From positions 214,364 to 278,363 of the forward strand of contig NZ_JANIIC010000005.1 of NCBI RefSeq assembly GCF_024519315.1: DNA of 64,000 bases. The letters run 5' to 3'. Of the stretch, positions 34,197 to 43,089 are shown piece by piece. Below the pieces are notes generated by a model, which had not been told where the DNA came from, made no database searches, and was given only the letters and a program-made list of their open reading frames with translations. Positions within the stretch are counted from its first letter, which is position 1. The number at the start of each line of letters is the position of its first letter. The stretch is from Streptomyces malaysiensis subsp. samsunensis (GTDB taxonomy: Bacteria > Actinomycetota > Actinomycetes > Streptomycetales > Streptomycetaceae). A program made the position numbers and the translations under genes.

Positions 34197-35816
34197 GTGC
34201 GTAGACGAGGTCTGGCGCCCCTATTGGCTGTCAGTGTCACGGCAACGCTGGCTCCCGCGCTCGCCACCTCCACGGCCGACGCCGCCGAGGTCGGCGCCGC
34301 CCCGGCAGCCGCCACCGGGAGCGCCCTGGACCAGTACGTCGAACAGAAGCCGAAGTGGCAGCGGTGCGAGGCCGACCTGCCGGCGGAATACCAGTGCGCG
34401 ACGATCAAGGTGCCGCTGGACTACCGGGTTCCCGGCGGCAAGCGGATCGACATGGCCATATCCCGGATCAAGAGCACCGCACCGGACCAGCGGCACGGTG
34501 TTCTGCTCGCCAATCCCGGCGGCCCCGGCGGGCCGGGGCTCGACATGCCGATGCTGATGAAGGAGTCGCTGCCCGAGTCCGCGCGGCAGAAGTACGACCT
34601 CATCGGCTTCGACCCGCGTGGCGTGGGCCGGAGCACCCCCGTCACCTGCGGTCTGGAGCCGGAGGAGGAGAACTGGCTGCGGCCGTACAAGGAAGCGACG
34701 TTCGACAAGGACGTGGCCTGGGCGCGCGATGTCGCGCGCAAGTGCCGTGAGAAGTCGGGCGCCACGCTGAAGCACATCACCACGCGCAATACGGTGCGCG
34801 ACATGGACCTGCTGCGGGCGGTGCTCGGCGAGAAGAAGGTCTCGTACTTCGGCTACTCGTACGGGACCTACCTCGGCGCCGTCTACACCCAGATGTTCCC
34901 GGGCCGGGCCGACCGGTTCGTGCTGGACAGCGCGGTCGATCCGGCGCGCGCCTGGCGGGGGATGATCCAGTGGTGGGCGGAGGGTGCCGAGCCGGCGTTC
35001 GACCGGTGGACCGAGTGGGCCGCCGCGCGTTCGGAGCAGTACGGCCTCGGCGACACCCCGAAGAAGGTCGACCGGACGTTCTGGGACCTGGTCCAGCGGG
35101 CGGACGAGAAGCCCATCGAGATGGACGGGGAGAAGTACACCGGCGATGACGTCCGGGGCATGATGCGGGGCGCGGTCTTCGGTGTGAAGGAGGGCACCGA
35201 ACTGGTCGTGGAGCTGAAGAAGGCCGCGGCCGGCGAGCCCGCCTCCGCGAAGAGGCTCCCGGCTCCGGCCGGAACGGCGCGCCCGGCCGCCGACGCCGAC
35301 GTCCCGTCCGACAACGGCACCGCCGGCTTCTGGACCGTGGTGTGCAACGACAACTCGGCCGCCTGGTCCCGCGACCCCGAGAGCTACCGGCGGGACGCCA
35401 TCGAGGACAAGGGCCGCTACCCGCTCTTCGGCGACTTCGCGTCCAGCGTCAAGCCCTGCGCGTTCTGGGACAGGTCCGCCGAACCGGCCACCGTCGTGAA
35501 CAACAAGGTCGGCTCGCTGGTCGTGCAGAACGAATGGGATTCCCAGACCCCGCTGCCGAGCGGTCAGGCCCTGCACGCCGATCTGAAGGGCTCGAAGATG
35601 CTGACGGTCCTCGGCGGCGAGGGCCACGGCGTCTACCCGAGCGGCAACGCGTGCGCCGACGGCGAGGTGGAGGACTACCTGACCACCGGCAAGCTGCCGG
35701 CGAAGGACGTGACCTGCGAGGCGACGGCCGGCTCGAACGGCGACGCCCGGGAGAACCGGAAGCGGGACGTACTCCCCGGAGCGCCGCTCCCGCAGCGCTC
35801 CCCGGACCGCTTCTGA
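34197..35816 (+). CDS. Secreted tripeptidyl-aminopeptidase-like alpha/beta hydrolase
   Basis: This 539-aa exported serine hydrolase is of the SlpD/SlpE/Tap group, which removes tripeptides from protein N-termini. It starts with GTG behind AAGGAACG. The leader (RRRGLAPLLAVSVTATLAPAL) likely ends near ADAAE at residue 30. Motifs are NPGGPGGPGLDM (oxyanion loop), the nucleophile elbow YFGYSYGTYLGA (Ser), NEWDSQTPL with the acid Asp, and GGEGHGVYP (His). The C-terminal TAP domain is complete with CADGEVEDYL. It is translated from a start partly hidden in a hairpin. Confidence 0.88.
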   Translation: MRRRGLAPLLAVSVTATLAPALATSTADAAEVGAAPAAATGSALDQYVEQKPKWQRCEADLPAEYQCATIKVPLDYRVPGGKRIDMAISRIKSTAPDQRHGVLLANPGGPGGPGLDMPMLMKESLPESARQKYDLIGFDPRGVGRSTPVTCGLEPEEENWLRPYKEATFDKDVAWARDVARKCREKSGATLKHITTRNTVRDMDLLRAVLGEKKVSYFGYSYGTYLGAVYTQMFPGRADRFVLDSAVDPARAWRGMIQWWAEGAEPAFDRWTEWAAARSEQYGLGDTPKKVDRTFWDLVQRADEKPIEMDGEKYTGDDVRGMMRGAVFGVKEGTELVVELKKAAAGEPASAKRLPAPAGTARPAADADVPSDNGTAGFWTVVCNDNSAAWSRDPESYRRDAIEDKGRYPLFGDFASSVKPCAFWDRSAEPATVVNNKVGSLVVQNEWDSQTPLPSGQALHADLKGSKMLTVLGGEGHGVYPSGNACADGEVEDYLTTGKLPAKDVTCEATAGSNGDARENRKRDVLPGAPLPQRSPDRF

Positions 35817-35842
35817 CCGACGGCAGGTGACGCGCGGAAGGT

Positions 35843-35871
35843 GGGGCGGGACCCGCGACGGGTTCCGCCCC
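35843..35871 (+). terminator. Hairpin terminator after the peptidase
   Basis: GGGGCGGGACCCG and CGGGTTCCGCCCC pair over 13 bp (one G-U) with a 3-nt loop, 27 nt after the stop. Confidence 0.8.
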
Positions 35872-35923
35872 ATCCGGCCGGCGTCGCGGGATCACCCGGA
35901 CTTCTCCGGGCCTGCCGTCGCCC

Positions 35924-36295
35924 ATGGGCCGAGGGCGAACCCGCCACGGCGCGATCGTCAACATCGCCTCCAACGGCGGTCTGTACGCGATCCCGCACGC
36001 CCCCGCCTACGTGGCCGCCAAGCACGGCGTCGTCGGCCTCACCAAGGCCGCAGCGGTCGACCACGCGCCGGAGAACATCCGGGTCAACGCCGTCTGTCCC
36101 GGACCGACCCGCACCGCCGGGTTCGAGAAGGTGGCGGCCGGCACCGATATGACCGCGCGGCAGGAGGCGATCACGCCGCTCGGCCGGCTGGCCACTCCGG
36201 AGGAGGTCGCCGCGGCGGCGGTCTGGCTCTGCTCGGACGCCGCGTCCTACGTCACCGGGATCGCGATGTCGGTCGACGGCGGGCGGCGGGCATGA
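35924..36295 (+). pseudogene. SDR remnant lacking the N-terminal half
   Basis: The C-terminal half of a classical SDR: GAIVNIASNGGLY (with the Ser position changed), the YVAAKHGVV catalytic Tyr/Lys block, VNAVCPGPTRT and YVTGIAMSVDGG. The nucleotide-binding first half (TGxxxGxG, NNAG) is absent. Similarity starts right after the peptidase terminator, so a deletion probably removed the 5' part. An ATG gives an open frame but the protein cannot bind NAD(P). Confidence 0.75.
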
Positions 36296-36351
36296 GTGTG
36301 ATCCGGTCGAGAAGCACCTGGCCACGGAGGTGGTTCCGCGCGGCCGCGGGG

Positions 36352-37221
36352 TCAGTCGTAGGGGACGACCGCGATGGGGCACGCCGCGTGGTGGAGCAGG
36401 GCGTGTGCCACATGGCCGAGGCGCGGGCCGACGGCGGACCGTCGGGAGTGCCGGCCGAGGACCACGAGCCCCGCCCCCACGGCCGATGTGAGCAGCACCT
36501 CAGCGGCGTTGCCCATCTCGACATGCTCGGTCACCGGCACCTCCGGGTACTTCTCCCGCCACAGCAGGACCGCTTCCGCCAGCCGTTTCCGCTCACCGGG
36601 CTCGATGCCACCGGCCTCGTCGAGGGCCCGCAGATACGGCGTGCCGTACTCGAACACCGGCGGCAGCGCCCAGGCCCGTACGGCGCGCACTCCCGTGCCC
36701 CGTGCCGCGGCCGTGGCGAAGGCGAACTCGATCGGCGCGGCCGACTCGGGCGGGTCCTGGACCCCCACCAGCACATCTCCCCCGGTCGGCCCGTGTGCCC
36801 GGCCACTTCCCTGCCGCACCAGCACGACCGGGCGGGTGGCCCGGCCGAGCACATGAAGCCCGATGGAGCCGAGCAGGAAACCGGCCACGGCGCCACGGCC
36901 CCGTGAGCCCAGCACCAGCATCTCAGAGCCCGCGTCCTGGGCCACCAGGGCCGGGACGGCCGTCTCCGCCATCAGCTCGGTGGAGAGGGGCACATCCGGG
37001 TAGCGGGCGGCGAGATCGGCTTCCGCGTCCTCCAGGACCGTGTGGGCCCACTCCTTCCCGGCCTCGGGAGCCTGCGCGGTCCGCGCCGTCCGCGGCGGCG
37101 GCATCCAGGCGTGCACCAGGCGCAGCGGCGCATGACGCGACCGGGCCTCGCGCGCCGCCCAGTCGGCGGCGTCCAGGCTCTCGGGCGATCCGTCCAGACC
37201 TACGGTGATGGGGCGAGCCAT
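36352..37221 (-). CDS. Universal stress protein, tandem UspA domains
   Basis: This 289-aa cytosolic protein has two UspA domains. Domain 1 (about residues 1-142) starts RPITVGLDGSPESLDAADWA and ends VLGSRGRGAVAGFLLGSIGLHVLGRATRPVVLVR, which contains the ATP-binding GxxGxxxxxxG(S) pattern. Domain 2 (about 152-289) starts DVLVGVQDPPESAAP and has LGRHSRRSAVGPRLGHVAHALLHHAACPIAVV, with a weaker motif. It is divergent from a second tandem Usp gene across 198 nt. Such pairs respond to starvation, hypoxia or redox stress in actinomycetes. Confidence 0.88.
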   Translation of the reverse strand: MARPITVGLDGSPESLDAADWAAREARSRHAPLRLVHAWMPPPRTARTAQAPEAGKEWAHTVLEDAEADLAARYPDVPLSTELMAETAVPALVAQDAGSEMLVLGSRGRGAVAGFLLGSIGLHVLGRATRPVVLVRQGSGRAHGPTGGDVLVGVQDPPESAAPIEFAFATAAARGTGVRAVRAWALPPVFEYGTPYLRALDEAGGIEPGERKRLAEAVLLWREKYPEVPVTEHVEMGNAAEVLLTSAVGAGLVVLGRHSRRSAVGPRLGHVAHALLHHAACPIAVVPYD

Positions 37222-37419
37222 GGGGACTCCTCCTCGATCTCGCGCCTCCAGTGTCCGGCCCCCCGGTCTCCCCCGGCCACTCGAGAACCGCGGGGGTGCG
37301 GTCCTCGCGCGCTCCGCCTCCGATTCGCAGGGTGGCGCGGAGGCGCGCAGCATGGACACATCCCGTCGGCGGCATGGACAGCATCCCGTCGGAGGACGCT
37401 CCGCCACAGGAGGTCGGCG

Positions 37420-38295
37420 ATGGCGCAGGCACCCGGACAGGAACCGATCGTGGTCGGTCTCGACCCCGATCCGGGCAGACGCGCGGCACTCGACTGGGCC
37501 GCGGACGAGGCGGACCGGCGCCGTCTGCCGCTGCTGGTGGCCCTCGCGCAGAACGTGCCGACCCCCGGGTACCGGCCGACGGGCGGGCGGCCGTCCTGGG
37601 AGGAGTGGAACGACGCGCTGCACGCGACGGGGGATCGTGTGCTGAAGGAGGCGGTGGCCTCCGTCGAGTCCCGGCATCCCCGGCTGCGGGTGTCGGGGCT
37701 GCTGGCCGAGGGGCATCCGGCCTGGGTGCTGCGTGAGCAGGCGCGGAACGCCACGGAAGTGGTGCTCGGTTCGTGGCGTCTGAACGCTCTTCAGGAGCTC
37801 TTCGCCTCCTCCGCCGTCACCTTGCCGCTCATCGCCCACGCGCCCTGCCCGGTGGTGGTCGTACCGGAGTCGGAACTCGCTCCCCGGCGGGAGCCGTATT
37901 TCGTGGTCGGGGTCGACGGCAGCCGCCACTCCGCGGCCGCGGTCGACTTCGCCTTCGACGAGGCCGCCGTGCACGGCTCGGCCCTGCGGGCGCTCTATGT
38001 GTGGCAGCCTCCGCGGCTCGGACTGGTGGACGAGGACGAGGCCGTCCACGAGTGCCGTCGGCTGCTGTCGGAGACCGTCGCCGGGCGTACCGCCGACCAT
38101 CCGGAGGTGGAACTGCGCCAAGAGGTCGTACCGGGCCACCCGGTGCAGGCCCTGGCGGACGCGTCCGAACATGCCCTCGGCCTGATCGTGGGCACACACG
38201 GGCACGGCGGTTTCACCGGCATGCTGCTGGGCTCCGTCAGCCAGGGCGTGGTGCTGCACGCGCGCTGTCCGGTCATCACCGTCCCGCGCGCCTGA
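37420..38295 (+). CDS. Universal stress protein, tandem UspA domains
   Basis: This 291-aa tandem-domain Usp has a first domain beginning EPIVVGLDPDPGRRAALDWA and ending VLGSWRLNALQELFASSAVTLPLIAHAPCPVVVV, where the ATP motif is degenerate. The second domain begins YFVVGVDGSRHSAAAVDFA and ends GTHGHGGFTGMLLGSVSQGVVLHARCPVITV with an intact motif. The intact and degenerate domains are thus in reverse order to the divergent partner. The ATG follows AGGAGG by 7 nt. The shared 198-nt promoter region suggests joint control. Confidence 0.88.
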   Translation: MAQAPGQEPIVVGLDPDPGRRAALDWAADEADRRRLPLLVALAQNVPTPGYRPTGGRPSWEEWNDALHATGDRVLKEAVASVESRHPRLRVSGLLAEGHPAWVLREQARNATEVVLGSWRLNALQELFASSAVTLPLIAHAPCPVVVVPESELAPRREPYFVVGVDGSRHSAAAVDFAFDEAAVHGSALRALYVWQPPRLGLVDEDEAVHECRRLLSETVAGRTADHPEVELRQEVVPGHPVQALADASEHALGLIVGTHGHGGFTGMLLGSVSQGVVLHARCPVITVPRA

Positions 38296-38320
38296 CCACG
38301 GCCACGGCGGATCCGGTGGC

Positions 38321-39247
38321 TCAGGCCCTGGTGGGGCGGGCGGCGATCTCCCGCAGCAGCTCCATCACCGCCCGCGCGCGGGCGGTCTGGGTCATGCTCT
38401 TCACCGAGGCGATCTTGACTTCGAGCGCGGGGCTCTCGTCCCGCAGCTCCAGTTCCGCGATCTCGCCGCCGCCGTAGGTCTGGCTGGTCGCGGGGCGCTG
38501 GTTCAGTACGGAGTATCCGAGCCCTCGGGCCACCAGCGACCGTACGGTCTCATAGCTCCGGGTGCGGTAGCGGACATCGGGCGCGGTGCCGGTGGCGGCC
38601 ACCAGCGAGCGGAAGTAGTCGCGGCTGTGCGGCAGGTCGAGCAGGACGAGCGGTTCCGCGGAGAGTTCGGCCAGCTCCACGCCGCCCTGCCGGGCCAGCG
38701 GGTGATCGGCCGGGACGATGACATAGGCCGGGGCCCGCGCGATCGTCTCGCTGCGCAGATCGGGTTCGGCCGGCAGACCGAGGTCGTAGGTGAGGGCGAA
38801 GTCGATGCGCCCCGCGCCCAGCGCCTGGACGAGCTGATCCGTCTCCGCCTCCACCACGTCGATCTCGATGCCCGGGTAGTGGCGGGTGCATTCGCTGAAC
38901 AGGGGCGGCAGATAGTACGGGGCCAGCGTCACGAAGCAGCCGACGGCCACCGGCCCGGAGATGGTCTCACCGTCTCCCCGGGCCTCCCGCTCGACCTCAC
39001 GGGCGCGGGCCAGCAGCTCCCGGGCGTGCTGCTGAAGCCTCTCCCCCGCGGGGGTCAGGGTCAGCCCCCGGCCCCTGCGGCGGATGAACAGCTGCGCCCC
39101 CAGGTCGCGCTCCAGGTTGTGGATGGCCGCGGACACGGCGGACTGCGCGATGTGGAGCTCCCCCGACGCCTCCGTCATCGAACCGCGCTCGGCGGCGACG
39201 AGGAAGTAGCGGAGCTGGAGGAGGGTGAAACCCACCGGTGACGTCAT
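38321..39247 (-). CDS. LysR-family transcriptional regulator
   Basis: This 308-aa LTTR has a helix-turn-helix in FTLLQLRYFLVAAERGSMTEASG and IAQSAVSAAIHNLERDLGAQLF and a C-terminal effector domain (VAVGCFVTLAPYYLPPLF, PADHPLARQGGVELAEL). It is the last gene of the leftward run that starts with the flavin monooxygenase, only 46 nt after the transporter. It is the probable regulator of that catabolic operon, encoded at its end and not divergently as is usual for the family. Confidence 0.88.
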   Translation of the reverse strand: MTSPVGFTLLQLRYFLVAAERGSMTEASGELHIAQSAVSAAIHNLERDLGAQLFIRRRGRGLTLTPAGERLQQHARELLARAREVEREARGDGETISGPVAVGCFVTLAPYYLPPLFSECTRHYPGIEIDVVEAETDQLVQALGAGRIDFALTYDLGLPAEPDLRSETIARAPAYVIVPADHPLARQGGVELAELSAEPLVLLDLPHSRDYFRSLVAATGTAPDVRYRTRSYETVRSLVARGLGYSVLNQRPATSQTYGGGEIAELELRDESPALEVKIASVKSMTQTARARAVMELLREIAARPTRA

Positions 39248-39293
39248 GCGTGACCCTCGCGCCTGGTGATCCGTGTCCGTATCGACGCCGACC

Positions 39294-40661
39294 CTATACG
39301 GCCGGCGCCTCATGACGCTCGGAGGGCGGGTCGGAGACGTCCTCGGGGCGCAGCAGGGCGGAACCGGCGGTCTCCTTCAGGGACAGCGCGGCGATGAGCC
39401 CGCCGGCGGCGAACACCATCAGATAGGGGCCGGGCACCAGGGTGGAGCCGGTCGCGGAGATGAGCACGGTCATCAGATACGGCACCGTGCCGGCGAACAG
39501 GGCGGCGGTGATGTTGTAGGCGATGGACAGGCCGCTCTGGCGGGTGCGGGTGGGGAAGATCTCCGCCGACCACACCGCGTAGGTGCCGAGGATCGCGGCG
39601 AGGATCGCGCCGAGCAGCAGACCGGCGATCCAGGTTCCGGCGAGCCCGCCGCGCATCAGGAGGAACGCGGGGGTGGAGAGGACCAGGAGGGCCGCGGTGG
39701 CCCCGACGAAGACCGGTTTGCGTCCCACCCGGTCGGACAGCAGCCCGAACACCGGGACCAGCACCAGCCCCAGCAGCGAGATCACCGTGGACAGCAGGGC
39801 GGCGCTGCCCGCCGAGTGCCCCAGGTGGTCGGTCTCGTAGGTGACCAGGTATGTCAGCACCGCGTAGAAGGGCACATGCATGGCCGCCATCAGGCCCGCC
39901 GCCTGGAGCAGCTGCGGCTTGTGGTGGCGGAACAGCTCCCGTACGGGGGTGCGCGCCACGGTGTCGTTGGCTTCGAGCGCCCGGTACTCGGGGGTGTCCT
40001 CGATCTTGTTGCGGATGATGAAGCCGATGACGCCGAGCGGCGCGGAGATGAGGAAGGGGACGCGCCAGCCCCAGGCGGTCAGCTGGCTCTCGTCGAGCCC
40101 CGTCGACAGCAGCAGATAGACGAACGAACCGGCGAGGAAGCCCAGCAGCGAGCCGACCTCCAGCCAGCTCACCCCGAATCCGCGGCGGCGCCGGGAGGCG
40201 GTCTCGGCGAGGAAGCTCGCCGCGCTGCCGAACTCGCCGCCCGCCGCGAATCCCTGGACCAGGCGCAGGATCACCAGGAGCACCGGGGCGGCGACCCCGA
40301 TCGCGGCGTAGCCGGGGAGCAGACCTATCGTGAGGGTCGCGCCGGACATCATGAAGATGACCAGCGACAGTGTGCGCTTGCGGCCGATACGGTCACCGAG
40401 CGGTCCGAACACCATGGCACCGATCGGCCGGATGCCGAAGGACACGGCGAACACGCCGAACACGGCGAGCAGTCCGGTGGTGCCGTTCTCGTCCGGGAAG
40501 AACACGGTCGCGACGGTACTGGCGAGATAGGCGTAGGCAGCCCAGTCGAACCAGTGCACGAACACGCCGACGGCTCCCGCGACAACGCTTCTGCGCAGTG
40601 CGGCGACGTCGGTGGCCACCTCGACCTCGGCCGTGGTGACGTCGGTGTGAGGAGTGGGCAT
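39294..40661 (-). CDS. MFS transporter, metabolite:H+ symporter (MHS) type
   Basis: This 455-aa transporter has 12 predicted TM helices. Hallmarks are VHWFDWAAYAYLAS in TM1, the motif GPLGDRIGRKRTL between TM2 and TM3, RLVQGFAAGGEFGSAASFLAE in TM4 and FGLLSDRVGRKPVF between TM8 and TM9. MHS members import dicarboxylates, betaines, proline and aromatic acids. In this operon it most likely imports the substrate of the flavin monooxygenase and M20 hydrolase. It lies 149 nt downstream of the M20 gene, so it may have its own promoter. Confidence 0.88.
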   Translation of the reverse strand: MPTPHTDVTTAEVEVATDVAALRRSVVAGAVGVFVHWFDWAAYAYLASTVATVFFPDENGTTGLLAVFGVFAVSFGIRPIGAMVFGPLGDRIGRKRTLSLVIFMMSGATLTIGLLPGYAAIGVAAPVLLVILRLVQGFAAGGEFGSAASFLAETASRRRRGFGVSWLEVGSLLGFLAGSFVYLLLSTGLDESQLTAWGWRVPFLISAPLGVIGFIIRNKIEDTPEYRALEANDTVARTPVRELFRHHKPQLLQAAGLMAAMHVPFYAVLTYLVTYETDHLGHSAGSAALLSTVISLLGLVLVPVFGLLSDRVGRKPVFVGATAALLVLSTPAFLLMRGGLAGTWIAGLLLGAILAAILGTYAVWSAEIFPTRTRQSGLSIAYNITAALFAGTVPYLMTVLISATGSTLVPGPYLMVFAAGGLIAALSLKETAGSALLRPEDVSDPPSERHEAPAV

Positions 40662-40810
40662 GCGCGCCTCCTTGGGGAATGGGTGGAAGAAACCGGAGCT
40701 GAGCGGGTGCCGCCGGTCGCCGTGCCCTCAGCGCGCGGGCCGGCCGATTGGGGAGGGGGGCTGGGTGAGCACACGGGGTTCCGCCTCGGTCGGTAACCGG
40801 CGCTGGCACA

Positions 40811-41938
40811 TCAGGCCGAGCTCCGGTCCACACCGGTCCAGGCCAGCGCCGTCGCCGCGTCGAGCAGGGCCCGCTGGGCCTTCCCGCCCACGCAGAACGC
40901 GGCGAACTCGTGCTGGTGGTTGGTGGCGGGCAGCGAGCCGATGCCGATGTAGGGGTGGATGGCGGGCACGACCTGCGAGACGTTGCCCATGTCGGTGGAG
41001 GCGCGGTTCATCCGGGCGGCCTGTCCGGGCGGCGCGAACTCCCGTCCCAGGTCGAGGGCGTTCGCGCGGTAGTGGTCGAGAGCGGTCTCGTCGGTGCGGA
41101 ACTCCGCGTACGGTTTGCTCTCCGGCTCGATCTCCAGCTCGCACCCGGTGGCGAGGGCACCCGCCTCGAAGGCCCGTATGACCCGCGGTTCCAGCTCGGC
41201 CAGTTCGGCGAGGGTTTCCGCCCTGACGTACCAGCGGCCGGCGGCCCGCTCCGGGATGGCGTTCGGCGCGTCCCCGGCGTGGGTCACCACACCGTGCACC
41301 CGGGCGGAGGCCGGCAGCTGCTGGCGGAGCAGCCCGATCGCGACCTGGGCCACGGTGAAGGCGTCGGCCGCGTTGACCCCGGCCTCGGGGTAGGCCGCGG
41401 CGTGCGCGGACTTCCCCGTGTAGGAGATCTTCGAGTGGCTGACCGCGAAGGGGCGCGCCTCGGCGACGTCGACCGGCGCCGGGTGCGCCATCATCGCGAG
41501 GTCCACCCCGGCGAAGGCGCCCCGGTCGAGCATCTCGATCTTGCCGCCGCCGCCCTCCTCCGCCGGGGTGCCGTAGACCTCGACGGTGAGACCGGCGTCG
41601 TCGGCGACGGCGGCCAGGCCGAGCGCGGCGCCGACCGAGCTCGCCGCGATGAGATTGTGCCCGCACGCATGGCCGAGGCCGGGCAGCGCGTCGTACTCGG
41701 CGCACAGCGCGATCCGGACCGGCCCGCCGCCGAACCGGGCGTGGAAGGCGGTGTCCAGGCCCAGGTAGGACGAGGTGACATCGAATCCGGCGCGGTCCAG
41801 CAGCTCGGGTACGGCGGCCGCCGCCCGGTGCTCCTCCCAGGCGGTCTCCGGGTCGGCGTGCAGCCGCTCGGACAGGCCGATCAGCTCCTCGGCGTGCCGG
41901 TCGACCTCCTGCCGGGCGGCGTCTTTCAGCGCCCTCAT
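40811..41938 (-). CDS. M20-family metal-dependent amidohydrolase
   Basis: This 375-aa enzyme is related to p-aminobenzoyl-glutamate hydrolase subunit B and aminoacylases. It has the metal-site blocks LCAEYDALPGLGHACGHNLIAA (Asp and His), GTPAEEGGGGKIEML (Glu pair), SHSKISYTGKSAHAA with the dimerisation-domain His, and TDMGNVSQVVPAIH. It likely cleaves an amide bond of an acylated or aromatic amino compound. The ATG overlaps the DUF1028 stop by one base (TGATG), so the genes are coupled. Confidence 0.88.
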   Translation of the reverse strand: MRALKDAARQEVDRHAEELIGLSERLHADPETAWEEHRAAAAVPELLDRAGFDVTSSYLGLDTAFHARFGGGPVRIALCAEYDALPGLGHACGHNLIAASSVGAALGLAAVADDAGLTVEVYGTPAEEGGGGKIEMLDRGAFAGVDLAMMAHPAPVDVAEARPFAVSHSKISYTGKSAHAAAYPEAGVNAADAFTVAQVAIGLLRQQLPASARVHGVVTHAGDAPNAIPERAAGRWYVRAETLAELAELEPRVIRAFEAGALATGCELEIEPESKPYAEFRTDETALDHYRANALDLGREFAPPGQAARMNRASTDMGNVSQVVPAIHPYIGIGSLPATNHQHEFAAFCVGGKAQRALLDAATALAWTGVDRSSA

Positions 41939-42612
41939 CACAGATCGCCCGGTACGCCGTAGGAGGGGGCGGAGGCAGGGTCGAGTCCACGGCGCACATA
42001 GTCGTCCCGCTGCGGCAGCCAGACGGCGAGGAGTTCGGCGAGCCGGTCGACGGGGTCGTCGGCCCAGTCCACGCGCAAGTCGGTCACCCGCCAGTCCACG
42101 TCCGCGACGACCGCGAGCCCCGCGGAGTGCACCGGCCCCTCCTCGCCGCCGGCCTCGACAGCGGCCTTCAGGGCGGTGACCAGCCGCTCCTCCAGCTCCC
42201 CGGTGGCGGCGGCGTACGCGTCGAGGAGGACACCGGGGATGTGCTCGCCACACAGCATGTTGCCGGCCGCCACCGCGCCCTCGGCGGTGGCCGAGGCGTG
42301 CCTGCCCAGGGTGTGCGGTCCGCTGAAGGCGAACCCGGGCCCGGAGCGGCCCACCACGGTCAGCTGGCGGTACGCGATGGACTTCGCGTTGCGCGCTGCG
42401 CCGGTGACACCGGCCAGGGCGCGTTCCGCGTCGCCGTGGTCCGCCAGCCCCGCCAGCAGGCTGGTGCCGAGCGTGGGGTCGGTGATGTTCTGCGAGGCCG
42501 CCGCGCCGACCCCGGGCCGCAGATGGGCGACCCGGGCAGCGACCGCCGGACTCGATGAGCTGGCCACGATGCCGAACCGGTCGCCATCGCGGACCACCAG
42601 GGAGAACGTCAT
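41938..42612 (-). CDS. DUF1028 protein (Ntn-hydrolase-like)
   Basis: This 224-aa DUF1028 protein starts TFSLVVRDGDRFGIVASSSSPAVAARV and shows GVGAAASQNITDPTLGTSLL, the usual N-terminal pattern. A conserved DAYAAATGELEERLVTAL segment and the C-terminal ADDPVDRLAELLAVW follow. Family members resemble Ntn hydrolases and are often found beside RidA and peptidase genes in amine or peptide catabolism; the reaction is unknown. It overlaps both neighbours (4 nt and 1 nt), so it is an integral operon member. Confidence 0.85.
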   Translation of the reverse strand: MTFSLVVRDGDRFGIVASSSSPAVAARVAHLRPGVGAAASQNITDPTLGTSLLAGLADHGDAERALAGVTGAARNAKSIAYRQLTVVGRSGPGFAFSGPHTLGRHASATAEGAVAAGNMLCGEHIPGVLLDAYAAATGELEERLVTALKAAVEAGGEEGPVHSAGLAVVADVDWRVTDLRVDWADDPVDRLAELLAVWLPQRDDYVRRGLDPASAPSYGVPGDL

Positions 42613-43079
42613 GCCCGCACCTCCTCGGGGATCACGGCGACGGCGTCGATCTCGCACAGCCACTCCGGACGGGCCAGCGCCGACACCACCAGACCGGTGG
42701 AGATCGGGTGGACCCCCTTGGTCCAGCGGCCCACGGTGCGGTACACCGCCTCGCGATACCGCGGGTCGATCAGATAGATGGTGAGCTTGACCAGGTGCTC
42801 CATCCGGCTGCCCGCCTCTTCGAGCAGCATCTTGATGTTCGCCATGGCCTGCTCCGCCTGTGCCTCGGCGTCGCCGACGCCCACCGACTCACTGGTGTCG
42901 AGGTCCTGACCGATCTGGCCCCGGACGTACACGGTGTTGCCCGCGACCACGGCCTGGCAGAGGTCGTTGTCGAGGTTCTGCTCGGGATAGGTCTCGCGGG
43001 TGTTGAACGGCCGGATCCGGGTGTGCCCGCCGGCGACGATCGGGGCCTTCGCCTGGCGGCCCTCGTTCATGGAGGTCAT
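42609..43079 (-). CDS. RidA-family imine/enamine deaminase
   Basis: This 156-aa RidA/YjgF protein forms a trimer with interfacial active sites. It shows NDLCQAVVAGNTVYVRGQIGQDL, QAEQAMANIKMLLEEAGSRMEHLVKLTIYLID, and the C-terminal LARPEWLCEIDAVAVI, which contains the family Glu. The Arg that binds the substrate carboxylate in RidA proper is expected in the VSALARPEW region and seems present as Arg, but subfamily differences are likely. It probably hydrolyses a reactive imine made by the upstream monooxygenase. GAGGAG supports the ATG at MTSMNEG. Confidence 0.88.
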   Translation of the reverse strand: MTSMNEGRQAKAPIVAGGHTRIRPFNTRETYPEQNLDNDLCQAVVAGNTVYVRGQIGQDLDTSESVGVGDAEAQAEQAMANIKMLLEEAGSRMEHLVKLTIYLIDPRYREAVYRTVGRWTKGVHPISTGLVVSALARPEWLCEIDAVAVIPEEVRA

Positions 43080-43089
43080 CGTCCGCTCC

